The notes under the pieces: generated by a model
Told to the model about the DNA's origin: nothing
Databases searched by the model: none
What the model saw: the letters and a program-made list of their open reading frames with translations, nothing else
Made by a program: the position numbers and the translations under genes
Shown: positions 1 to 7,771 of the stretch, one piece after another
Layout: each line of letters opens with the position of its first letter
Numbering within the stretch: the first letter of the stretch is position 1
Source: an uncultured Lachnospiraceae bacterium
Lineage (GTDB): Bacteria; Bacillota; Clostridia; Lachnospirales; Lachnospiraceae
DNA length: 58,129 bases
Assembly: GCA_900315505.1 (NCBI GenBank)
Contig: OMZG01000014.1
Span: forward strand, 1-58,129
Direction: 5' to 3'

Positions 1-18
1 CTCTATTATACCAAAGAC

Positions 19-38
19 AAAGGGCTTATGCCTTTTTT
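19..38 (+). terminator. Probable intrinsic terminator of the upstream gene
   Basis: A 7-bp stem (19-25 paired with 30-36, one G-U pair) with a TTAT loop runs into a T tract at 33-38. It lies just inside the window, before flgB, so it probably ends the transcript of a gene to the left. No convincing promoter for flgB was found between it and the flgB start. Confidence 0.5.
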
Positions 39-129
39 ATCGGCTAAATTATTGAGTTTTCAAGGTTCAACTGACCTTCCTCATGTGGGAAGTTTCAGTT
101 ATTTAATAAATAATCAGGAGGATCTGTCC

Positions 130-531
130 GTGATAAGGTCAAATGCGTTTGATTATATAAGTCTGATGGATAAGGCTGCAGATGCCAGCTGGCTCCGTGA
201 GACCGCTATTTCTAATAATATAGCAAATGTCGACACACCCGGATACAAGCGGCAGGATGTAAGGTTCCAGGATATACTTGAGGATCAGCTCGACAATACT
301 AAGTATAAGAACCTGGATCAGGCAGTGAATTCACTTGACTATACTGACAGCAGCAGTCTGAAGGGTGAGGTATATACCGATTATCCTTCGTTTGACTACA
401 GACTCGATACGAATAATGTCGATGTTGATAATGAAAATGTCGAGTATGCAGGCGAACAGCTCCGCTATCAGGCACTCACCACTGCTATTAGCGGTGATTT
501 CCAGTGCTTCAACGCAGTAACGAGATCATAA
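130..531 (+). CDS. flgB: Flagellar basal-body rod protein FlgB
   Basis: FlgB forms the proximal rod that connects the MS ring to the drive shaft and is exported by the flagellar type III system. The protein is 133 residues, the usual FlgB length. It carries the rod-family signature NNIANVDTPGYKRQDV at about residues 29-44. The open frame continues upstream to 28, but the start is GTG 130: an AGGAGG site at 116-121 lies 8 bases before it, and homology begins there (VIRSNAFDYIS). It is the first gene of the fla/che operon, 15 bases before flgC. Confidence 0.95.
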   Translation: MIRSNAFDYISLMDKAADASWLRETAISNNIANVDTPGYKRQDVRFQDILEDQLDNTKYKNLDQAVNSLDYTDSSSLKGEVYTDYPSFDYRLDTNNVDVDNENVEYAGEQLRYQALTTAISGDFQCFNAVTRS

Positions 532-546
532 GACCGGAGGTAGTTT

Positions 547-996
547 ATGGCACTTTTTCAGTCTTTTAATATAGCAGGAAGCGGTATGACGGCTGAGAGA
601 TTCCGTATGGATACGATTGCCGAGAATATCGCAAATGTAAATACCACACATTCAGAGGACGGCTCAGGTCCTTACAGAAGAAAGATTGTGACTTTTGAAG
701 AGAGAAGTCTTAATCCTTCTTTTTCATCTACCCTTGAGCAGTACAGGGATTCATTCAAGGGAAACGGAGTCCGTGTAGCATCGGTATCTGATGATACATC
801 GACTGACTTCATCATGGATTATGACCCGTCGAATCCGGATGCAGACCAGAATGGATATGTCAGCTATCCCAATGTGAATACCGTTACAGAGATGACGAAC
901 CTGATTGATGCCACGAGAGCATATCAGGCCAATGTGACAGTATTCAATGGACTCAAGAGCTCGGCACAGCAGGGGATTGCTATCGGCAATTCATAA
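547..996 (+). CDS. flgC: Flagellar basal-body rod protein FlgC
   Basis: FlgC is a second proximal rod subunit. The 149-residue product has the N-terminal rod signature with NIANVNTT at about residues 28-35. Its conserved C-terminal helix (DATRAYQANVTVFN) is typical of the FlgBCFG family and packs into the rod core. The ATG sits 6 bases after a GGAGG site at 536-540. It lies directly between flgB and fliE, the standard Firmicute order. Confidence 0.96.
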   Translation: MALFQSFNIAGSGMTAERFRMDTIAENIANVNTTHSEDGSGPYRRKIVTFEERSLNPSFSSTLEQYRDSFKGNGVRVASVSDDTSTDFIMDYDPSNPDADQNGYVSYPNVNTVTEMTNLIDATRAYQANVTVFNGLKSSAQQGIAIGNS

Positions 997-1025
997 GCGA
1001 TTGAAGGAAGGAAAAGCAGGATAGT

Positions 1026-1337
1026 ATGGATGCAATGACATCGATCGAGGCAGCAAATGCCGGATACAAGACAGCGCCACAGAGGTCAGGTATCGATCCG
1101 GATAAGAAATCAGATTTCGGTTCCGTGTTTGATGCAGCTGTCAATCTTGTAGATGAGACGAATACACTGCAGAACAAGGCCAATGCCGAGCAGGTAAAGT
1201 TCGCACTGGGCCTTTCAGATAATACTCATGATATGATGATAGCCCTGCAGAAGGCACGTATCGCGCTCCAGTACACGAATGCGATCAGGACGACCTGTGT
1301 ACAGGCTTACCAGAGTATAATGAACATGCAGATTTAA
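1026..1337 (+). CDS. fliE: Flagellar hook-basal body complex protein FliE
   Basis: FliE is the adapter that joins the MS ring to the rod. The product is 103 residues, normal for FliE. The conserved C-terminal half (ALGLSDNTHDMMIALQKARI, then an Asn-Ala-Ile segment near the end) is clear, while the first 40 residues are variable. It sits between flgC and fliF as in Bacillus and clostridia. GGAAGGAA lies about 15 bases before the ATG. Confidence 0.93.
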   Translation: MDAMTSIEAANAGYKTAPQRSGIDPDKKSDFGSVFDAAVNLVDETNTLQNKANAEQVKFALGLSDNTHDMMIALQKARIALQYTNAIRTTCVQAYQSIMNMQI

Positions 1338-1355
1338 TAAGGGGTTCGGTAAAAG

Positions 1356-2996
1356 ATGCCTGAAAGAATTCAGAATATACTTAACAGAATAGCGGCATGG
1401 TGGAAGAAGTTTACTGCCAGACAGAAGGCACTTATGATAAGCTCAGTCTCTGTAGTGGTAGTTGCTCTTATCATCTTAGGAGTCGTAGCTACAAGACCCG
1501 AGAAGATGGATCTCGTGACAGCTTCAGATGCTACTGAGGCGAGTACGATCAAGGATCTGCTCGATGGTCAGAGCATAGCATACACCCAGTCACAGGACGG
1601 TATGACATTTACCATTGACAAGAAGGATGAGGCATCAGCAACCATTCTTCTCGGACAGAATGGCATCTATTCCAATGGATATACCGGCAAGGACGCCAAT
1701 GAGTCATATAAATATACAGACATTTCAAGCGGATCCTTTACCCAGACCGAAGCTGATAAGCAGCGTAATATGCAGCATTATCTGCAGACACAGATGGATA
1801 CCTATCTTGCGACTCTGTCCAATGTCAAGAGCGCAAAGGTCAATTTCAATATACCTTCGGATGACGGAACACTCGCAGCAAAGCAGGAGGAGGCTTCAGC
1901 CTCATGTCTTCTCGAGCTGTCAGGCTCAATGTCAGATGATCAGGCTGCTGCAATAGCGAAGTTCATAGCGACCGGCCTTGGAAATAAGACTACAGAGAAT
2001 ATCACGATCATCGATACAGATGACAATATCCTTTTCTCAGGCGGTGATGAAGCAACCACAGGCGGAATTGCCTCCACTAATCTCACTGCCAAGCAGAAGA
2101 GAGAAAGATATACCGAGAATCAGGTAAAGAAGGTTCTGGCAAAGAATGCCACAGGCAAGGCAATCTATGACAATGTCCAGGTAGCAGCCAATCTCGATAT
2201 GGACTTCTCTGATACGAAGAAAACCAGCTGGGAATATACTGTGGCAGAAGGACAGACACAGGGCTATCTCGACAGCAAGACTACAAAGAGCACTTCATCT
2301 GATGGTGCCAATGCAGGAGTACCGGGAACTGATTCCAATGATGATACCAACAGCTATGTGACACAGAATGGCGCTACAAATCACAGCGAGTCAAATGAAG
2401 AGACAGACGACTACCTGCCTAATGAGACAAAGACTGAGACACAACAGGAAGCAGGAGATGTGAATTACGATAATTCCTCGATCACAGTCACAGCATACAA
2501 TGACGTGATCTATGATGAGGATCAGATGAAGGCCAGCGGACAGCTGAAGAATCAGACCTTTGATGAGTTTGTTGCCAAGAATAGCGGTATGACTGCTACA
2601 CGGGCGAGCAATCAGGTGATCCAGGCAATCTCAAATGCTACTGGTATTCCAACAAGCAATATCACTATCAATGCCTATGACGTACCACAATTCCATTATT
2701 CTACAGGTGGACGTACCTGGCTTGACTGGCTGGAGATCATTCTCGCACTGCTTATCTTCGTACTGCTCGGATTCGTGGCATTCAGGAGCCTGCGTGGAAA
2801 GAAGGAGGAGCAGGAGGCAGAAGAGGTCACTGTTGATACACTCCTTCATGATCAGGAGCAGCAGGAGGAGCTCGAGGATATCGGATACAATGAGAAGTCC
2901 GAGGCCAGACAGCTCATTGAGAAGTTTGTTGAAGAAAAGCCGGAGGCAGCAGCAAACCTGCTGCGTAACTGGCTGAATGAGGACTGGGGTGAATAA
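1356..2996 (+). CDS. fliF: Flagellar MS-ring protein FliF
   Basis: FliF forms the membrane MS ring that houses the export gate and carries FliG. The 546-residue protein has a first membrane helix at about 24-45, two ring-building (YscJ-like) motifs in the N-terminal half, and a polar Asp/Asn/Thr/Ser-rich stretch at about 300-365 that fits the variable extracytoplasmic loop. A second membrane helix lies at about 450-472. The acidic C-terminal tail ends EAAANLLRNWLNEDWGE, the FliG-binding helix. Three bases separate its stop from the fliG start. Confidence 0.96.
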   Translation: MPERIQNILNRIAAWWKKFTARQKALMISSVSVVVVALIILGVVATRPEKMDLVTASDATEASTIKDLLDGQSIAYTQSQDGMTFTIDKKDEASATILLGQNGIYSNGYTGKDANESYKYTDISSGSFTQTEADKQRNMQHYLQTQMDTYLATLSNVKSAKVNFNIPSDDGTLAAKQEEASASCLLELSGSMSDDQAAAIAKFIATGLGNKTTENITIIDTDDNILFSGGDEATTGGIASTNLTAKQKRERYTENQVKKVLAKNATGKAIYDNVQVAANLDMDFSDTKKTSWEYTVAEGQTQGYLDSKTTKSTSSDGANAGVPGTDSNDDTNSYVTQNGATNHSESNEETDDYLPNETKTETQQEAGDVNYDNSSITVTAYNDVIYDEDQMKASGQLKNQTFDEFVAKNSGMTATRASNQVIQAISNATGIPTSNITINAYDVPQFHYSTGGRTWLDWLEIILALLIFVLLGFVAFRSLRGKKEEQEAEEVTVDTLLHDQEQQEELEDIGYNEKSEARQLIEKFVEEKPEAAANLLRNWLNEDWGE

Positions 2997-2998
2997 AG

Positions 2999-4093
2999 AT
3001 GGCTAATACAACAAATCCACCATCCCAGGCTGTACAGAATGCCATAGCCAATTCCAAGAACTCTGCTCCTGCTAAGGGAGATACTACAGGTACAGAGGGA
3101 CTTACCGGAGTACAGAAGGCAGCAATCCTCCTCATTACCTTAGGACCCGAGAGATCAGCTGATATCTTCAAGCATCTGAAGGAGGATGAGATAGAGGAGC
3201 TGACTCTTGAGATAGCAAATACGAGAAGCGTATCCCCTCAGGTAAAGGATGCCGTAATAAATGAGTTCTATCAGATCTGCCTGGCTCAGCAGTACATAGC
3301 TGAGGGTGGTATCGGATATGCGAAGGAGCTTCTTGAGACTGCACTCGGGGCAGATAAGGCTCATGAGGTTATCAATAAGCTTACTGCATCTCTTCAGGTT
3401 CGTCCGTTCGAATTTATCAGGAAGACGGAGCCTCAGCAGGTGCTGAACTTCATTCAGGACGAGCATCCTCAGACCATAGCAATGATACTTTCATATCTGC
3501 CACCTTCGCAGGCTGCTATGATCCTGAGTGCGCTATCTCCTGAGAAGCAGGCTGATGTAGCGAAGCGTATTGCGCTGATGGATCGTACTTCTCCTGAAGT
3601 CATCAAAGAGGTAGAAAGAGTGCTTGAAAGAAAGCTGTCAAGCCTTATCAATCAGGATTACACCTCTGCAGGCGGCGTCGATGCTACCGTATCAATTCTC
3701 AATGCAGTAGACCGTGGTACCGAGAAGCGTATCATGGAGTCTCTCGAGATTGAAGAGCCGGAGCTTGCAGAAGAGATCCGAAAGAAGATGTTCGTATTCG
3801 AGGATATCCTTCTTCTCGACGACCGTTCTATCCAGAGAGTCCTCAGAGAGGTGGACAATCAGGATCTCGAATATGCCCTCAAGGGAACAAACGAGGATGT
3901 ACAGAATGCAATCTTCAAGAACCTGTCAAGCCGTCTGGCATCCATGATCAAGGAAGATATGGAATACATGGGTCCTATCAGGATGAAGGACGTAGAGGAG
4001 GCGCAGCAGAAGATCGTTGGTATCATCAGACGTCTCGAGGATTCAGGAGAGATCATTATCTCCAGAGGTGGAGGTGACGACCTGGTTGTATAA
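2999..4093 (+). CDS. fliG: Flagellar motor switch protein FliG
   Basis: FliG is the C-ring component that takes torque from MotA. The 364-residue protein has a roughly 35-residue Ser/Thr/Asn-rich N-terminal extension before the conserved LTGVQKAAILLITLG. The middle-domain EHPQTIAMILSYL follows at about 155-167, and the C-terminal torque domain has the charged helix VFEDILLLDDRSIQRVLREV. ATG 2999 follows a GGGGTGA site inside the end of fliF. Its end overlaps the likely TTG start of fliH by 8 bases, which suggests translational coupling. Confidence 0.96.
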   Translation: MANTTNPPSQAVQNAIANSKNSAPAKGDTTGTEGLTGVQKAAILLITLGPERSADIFKHLKEDEIEELTLEIANTRSVSPQVKDAVINEFYQICLAQQYIAEGGIGYAKELLETALGADKAHEVINKLTASLQVRPFEFIRKTEPQQVLNFIQDEHPQTIAMILSYLPPSQAAMILSALSPEKQADVAKRIALMDRTSPEVIKEVERVLERKLSSLINQDYTSAGGVDATVSILNAVDRGTEKRIMESLEIEEPELAEEIRKKMFVFEDILLLDDRSIQRVLREVDNQDLEYALKGTNEDVQNAIFKNLSSRLASMIKEDMEYMGPIRMKDVEEAQQKIVGIIRRLEDSGEIIISRGGGDDLVV

Positions 4094-5006
4094 TATATAT
4101 CACGGAAGCGTGTTATCAGAAGACAAGGTAGTCATTGACTCGAACGCCAAGGCAAAAAGCCGCATAGAAGCAGCCAGAAGAAAGGCAGAGGAAGAGAGAC
4201 GCAGGGAAGATAAGGAAGTAATTGATTCCTTTATTGCATCCCTGTCAAAGGATGATTCCGGTCTCCCGGTGCTTGAAAAGGATTCTGATGGCAATTACGT
4301 CATTCCTTTTGGCGATGACGGTAAGCCGCTTTTTGAGGCTGATGATAATGGACATCCGGTTATTTCCGAGCCTGAGGAACAGGATGAAGAGGCATTTGAA
4401 GAGCAGCCCTCTGCTAAGGAGTCTGATGAGGAAAGAGAGCAGATCCTCTCTGAGGCAAGAGCTGATGCAGATGCCATCATAGCAAAGGCAAAGGAAGAGG
4501 CAGACGGAATTTTTGAGCATACAGCTGATGAGGCTTCTAAGAAGGGCTACAGTGACGGGCTCCTGAAGGGTCAGGAGGAGTATCAGGCAAAGCTTTATGC
4601 TCTTGACACAAGGCAGGCCTCACTCGAGGATAATTATAAGCAGAAGGAAGCATCTCTTGAAAAGGAGGTCCTTGATGCGGTGCTTGAAGTAGTATCTAAG
4701 GCCTTTGATATAGAGTATTCTGATGACGGCGATCTGCTTCTTACACAGGTAGATAACTGCCTTAATCATATAGAGAATTCAAAGGATATCCTTGTAAGAG
4801 TCAGTGATAAGAATTACTCCCTGCTTCAGTCCAGAAAGGACGAGATCACCGAGAAGCTGGGTGAAGGTGTAAATGTGGAGTTTGCCAGAGATCCGCTTCT
4901 TACAGACGGACAGGGGATGATAGAGACTGATGGCGGAGTATATGATGTCTCAATTGATACAGAGTTTAAGAACCTGATCAAGAGGATCAGGCTGTTATCG
5001 ATATAG
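4086..5006 (+). CDS. fliH: Flagellar assembly protein FliH (TTG start)
   Basis: FliH binds and restrains the FliI ATPase and docks it at the export gate. The product is about 306 residues and very rich in Glu, Asp and Lys. A coiled coil covers about 20-60 and 130-200, and the C-terminal domain (about 210-306) fits FliH/YscL. The start is taken as TTG 4086, because GGAGGTGA at 4070-4077 lies 8 bases upstream and the resulting N-terminus runs straight into EDKVVIDSN, a pattern I associate with FliH. GTG 4110 is a possible alternative but has no well-spaced SD. The stop codon overlaps a terminator-like hairpin. Confidence 0.88.
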   Translation: MYNIYHGSVLSEDKVVIDSNAKAKSRIEAARRKAEEERRREDKEVIDSFIASLSKDDSGLPVLEKDSDGNYVIPFGDDGKPLFEADDNGHPVISEPEEQDEEAFEEQPSAKESDEEREQILSEARADADAIIAKAKEEADGIFEHTADEASKKGYSDGLLKGQEEYQAKLYALDTRQASLEDNYKQKEASLEKEVLDAVLEVVSKAFDIEYSDDGDLLLTQVDNCLNHIENSKDILVRVSDKNYSLLQSRKDEITEKLGEGVNVEFARDPLLTDGQGMIETDGGVYDVSIDTEFKNLIKRIRLLSI

Positions 5007-5032
5007 GGAAGAAGCGATTCTTCCCATTTTTT
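5006..5032 (+). terminator. Intrinsic-terminator-like hairpin between fliH and fliI
   Basis: A perfect 8-bp stem (GGGAAGAA 5006-5013 with TTCTTCCC 5018-5025) closes a GCGA tetraloop and is followed by six T at 5027-5032. It starts on the last base of the fliH stop codon and ends 15 bases before the fliI ATG. The form is that of a classic intrinsic terminator, inside an operon whose downstream genes are essential for flagella. Partial termination or 3'-end protection after processing is therefore more likely than a full stop. Confidence 0.75.
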
Positions 5033-5047
5033 GTAGTTGAGGAAATA

Positions 5048-6382
5048 ATGGACGTTTCTAAGTTCATGCAGGCTCTTGATGAGCCTCTGTACGACCAGCT
5101 CGGGAGAGTGACGAAGGTCGTAGGACTTACAATTGAATCCGTGGGGCCTGAGGCAAAGCTTAACGATCTGTGCAGGATAGAGACTGCCTTCGGAACCCAG
5201 ATAATGGCAGAGGTGGTCGGCTTTAATGATAAGAAGCTGATTCTGATGCCTTATGAAGCGACAGAGGGCATAAGTGTAGGCTCGGTTGTGACAAACACAG
5301 GTAAGCCTCTTTCCATACCTGTAGGAGAAGGTCTCCTGGGACATACTGTCGACGGTATCGGACGTATTGATGACCTGAAGGAGGGAGAAGAATATCCGAC
5401 CTTTACCGAGGAATATCCGGTAGAGGCCGATCCACCTGATCCTATGAGCCGTGTCATCATTAAGGATGTACTTCCACTTGGTGTGAAGGCTGTAGACGGC
5501 CTGATCACGGTAGGTAAAGGTCAGCGTATCGGGATCTTTGCCGGTTCCGGCGTAGGAAAGTCCACCCTGATGGGTATGTTTGCCCGTAATACACAGGCAG
5601 AGATAAATGTCATAGCCCTTATCGGAGAGCGTGGACGTGAGGTGCGTGAGTTCGTAGAGCATGACCTGGGGCCAGAGGGCATGAAGAGGTCAGTAGTAGT
5701 GGTAGCTACCTCGGATAAGCCTGCCCTTATCAGACAGAAGGCAGCGAAGACCGCTACAGCTATTGCAGAATATTTCCGTGATCAGGGAAAGGATGTCCTT
5801 CTGATGATGGATTCGCTTACACGATTCTGTATGGCCCAGCGTGAGATAGGACTGGCTAGTGGAGAGCCTCCAGTGACGAGAGGTTATCCGCCATCTATAT
5901 ATTCACAGCTGCCACGGCTTCTTGAAAGAGCCGGAAACGCTGAGCGAGGTTCTATCACAGGACTATATACAGTCCTCGTAGATGGAGATGATTTCAATGA
6001 GCCTATCACGGATACAGCGAGAAGTATTCTCGATGGACATATAGTGCTGAACCGAAAGCTGGCCCAGAGGAATCATTATCCGGCCATTGATGTACTGGCA
6101 TCCATTTCCAGGGTCATGAGTGCGGTCGCATCGAAGACGCACAAGAAGGCGGCCGGACAGTTCAAGAATGTAATGGCAACATATTCAGAGGCTGAGGATC
6201 TGATAAATATCGGTGCTTACAAGCAGGGCTCGAATCCGAATATTGACTTCGCGATATCGAAGATCGGTGAGGTAAATGATTTCCTGCTCCAGGCAACAGA
6301 TGAGAAGTTCACGTTCGATGAGATAGTTGATATGCTGCTTGAGATTTTTCCTCAGGCTGACAGCTCTGAGACACTTCCTTAA
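5048..6382 (+). CDS. fliI: Flagellum-specific export ATPase FliI
   Basis: FliI is the hexameric ATPase of the flagellar type III exporter, related to the F1 beta subunit. The 444-residue protein shows Walker A (AGSGVGKST) at about residue 165, the Walker B stretch VLLMMDSLTRF, and the family motif GEPPVTRGYPPSIYSQLPRLLERAG. TTGAGGA at 5036-5042 precedes the ATG. It lies directly after the fliH terminator-like hairpin and two bases or so before fliJ. Confidence 0.97.
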   Translation: MDVSKFMQALDEPLYDQLGRVTKVVGLTIESVGPEAKLNDLCRIETAFGTQIMAEVVGFNDKKLILMPYEATEGISVGSVVTNTGKPLSIPVGEGLLGHTVDGIGRIDDLKEGEEYPTFTEEYPVEADPPDPMSRVIIKDVLPLGVKAVDGLITVGKGQRIGIFAGSGVGKSTLMGMFARNTQAEINVIALIGERGREVREFVEHDLGPEGMKRSVVVVATSDKPALIRQKAAKTATAIAEYFRDQGKDVLLMMDSLTRFCMAQREIGLASGEPPVTRGYPPSIYSQLPRLLERAGNAERGSITGLYTVLVDGDDFNEPITDTARSILDGHIVLNRKLAQRNHYPAIDVLASISRVMSAVASKTHKKAAGQFKNVMATYSEAEDLINIGAYKQGSNPNIDFAISKIGEVNDFLLQATDEKFTFDEIVDMLLEIFPQADSSETLP

Positions 6383-6396
6383 TTTTGGAGACTAAA

Positions 6397-6840
6397 ATGG
6401 CGAAGTTCATTTACCGCATGCAGAATATCCTGAATCTGAAGCAGATGCTTGAGACTCAGGAAAAGGCTGAATTTGCACTTGCTGCCGCAAAAGAGGCAGA
6501 TGAGAGAAAAAAGCTTGCAGACCTTTTCGCAAGAAAGGGTGATTATGATAAGCGTCTGTCTGAGTCACTTGACAGTGACAGGATCGATCTGAAGGAGGTT
6601 AATTTTTACCGCAATGCCCAGAGGACGATCAAGTCGATGATCAGGGATCAGATGTTTGAGGTGAAGAAGGCCCAGCAGGCATTGGAGCTTGAGAGACAGA
6701 AGCTTGATGAAGTGATGAAGGACAGAAAGACTCATGAGAAGCTGAAGGAAAAGGCCTTTGATGAGTTCAGACTGGAGCTTATTGCAGAGGACAACAAGGC
6801 AAATGACGAGCTGACCAGCTACAGATATACCAGCAGATAG
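6397..6840 (+). CDS. fliJ: Flagellar export chaperone FliJ
   Basis: FliJ is the central coiled-coil stalk of the FliI ATPase ring and helps recycle export chaperones. The 147-residue product is an almost unbroken heptad-rich helix of charged residues, opening FIYRMQNILNLKQMLE as in other FliJ proteins. ATG 6397 is preferred over the in-frame TTG 6385, because TTTGGAG at 6384-6390 lies 6 bases before the ATG and overlaps the TTG. Confidence 0.9.
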   Translation: MAKFIYRMQNILNLKQMLETQEKAEFALAAAKEADERKKLADLFARKGDYDKRLSESLDSDRIDLKEVNFYRNAQRTIKSMIRDQMFEVKKAQQALELERQKLDEVMKDRKTHEKLKEKAFDEFRLELIAEDNKANDELTSYRYTSR

Positions 6841-6857
6841 TCAAGGAGTGAAAATAT

Positions 6858-7685
6858 ATGGCAGATTCGCAGGCACAGAAGGCGAACAGACCGCAGACCC
6901 GTGAGAATACACGGCCTGCAGATACCAGTTCAAAGAAAAAAGGAAAAAAGGGCAAGGGCGATGACGACGAGACCGAATCAAAGGGCCAAGGCGCAGTCGT
7001 ATTTTTCGCCGGACTCATTATACTGCTTGTATGGCTTGCTATCATAGCTATCCTTATACACATGGATGTAGGTGGTATAGGCACTATGCTATCACCATAT
7101 CTCAAGAATGTACCGGGAGTAAATAAGATCCTACCTGCCCAAGAGACAACGAAGACATCCGAGAAAGAGGATCCGTATGCCTTTTCATCAATGCAGGAAG
7201 CGGTCGCAAGGGTGAAGCAGCTTGAGAAGCAGAATGCATCGCTTAAGAAGCAGGTTCAGGCAGCCGGGAATTCATCAGCTGATCTCGCACAGGCGAAGAA
7301 GCAGCTGAAGAAATACCAGAATAATGAGAAGAAATTCGAACAGGAGAAGGAGGATTTCTACGAAAAGGTCGTATATGCGGACAAGGCGCCTGATATCAGC
7401 AATTACAAGACCTATTACGAGGAAATAGAGCCGGAGAATGCTGAGAAGATATACAGGCAGGTGATCCAGGATATGCAGGATGACACCAATATGTCGAACT
7501 ATGCGAAGACCTATGCTGCTATGAAGCCACAGGAGGCAGCGGATATTTTTGATAAGATGACCAATAACCTGAAGCTTGTAGCAAAGATACTCAATGCGAT
7601 GGATACAGAGTCACGCGGAGCCATCCTTGGCAAGATGGATGCTGATACTGCAGCGGCAGTTACAAAGATCATGAATCCGTCATGA
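6858..7685 (+). CDS. ylxF: YlxF/MotE-like flagellar operon protein
   Basis: The 275-residue protein has a Lys/Glu-rich cytoplasmic start, one membrane helix at about 50-72, a coiled coil at about 112-165, and a C-terminal segment built of short repeats (MKPQEAADIFDKM, LNAMDTESRGAILGKM). That segment resembles the MgtE N-terminal domain seen in MotE chaperones. Position between fliJ and fliK matches B. subtilis ylxF. MotE-type proteins are thought to assist stator assembly; that role here is inferred from architecture and place only. Confidence 0.75.
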   Translation: MADSQAQKANRPQTRENTRPADTSSKKKGKKGKGDDDETESKGQGAVVFFAGLIILLVWLAIIAILIHMDVGGIGTMLSPYLKNVPGVNKILPAQETTKTSEKEDPYAFSSMQEAVARVKQLEKQNASLKKQVQAAGNSSADLAQAKKQLKKYQNNEKKFEQEKEDFYEKVVYADKAPDISNYKTYYEEIEPENAEKIYRQVIQDMQDDTNMSNYAKTYAAMKPQEAADIFDKMTNNLKLVAKILNAMDTESRGAILGKMDADTAAAVTKIMNPS

Positions 7686-7706
7686 TTTTTCCAAAAAAGG
7701 TATTAT

Positions 7707-7729
7707 CAACTCCACGGAGTTGTCGATAT
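7707..7729 (+). promoter_or_regulatory. Perfect palindrome and SigD-like -10 before fliK
   Basis: In the 86-base ylxF-fliK gap, CAACTCC (7707-7713) and GGAGTTG (7716-7722) are perfect inverted copies separated by two bases. Immediately after comes TCGATAT (7723-7729), 6 of 7 bases of the SigD -10 CCGATAT. The -35 is poor: no TAAA at 14-16 bases. This may be an internal motility promoter with an operator, or only a small hairpin. Confidence 0.3.
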
Positions 7730-7771
7730 AAGATATAGAGTAGGTTTACCTGCTCAGAAAGGAAGGTGCAG

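Noticed and set aside
37-44. GCCGATAA, a perfect FliA -10, on the minus strand upstream of flgB
   Set aside because: No TAAA-like -35 lies at 14-16 bases on that strand, and it overlaps the upstream terminator tract; probably chance.
4826-5662. Minus-strand open frame of 278 codons across the fliH-fliI junction
   Set aside because: It is the reverse frame of two well-supported genes, has no SD or recognisable domain, and carries low-complexity Leu/Tyr/His-rich translation typical of shadows.
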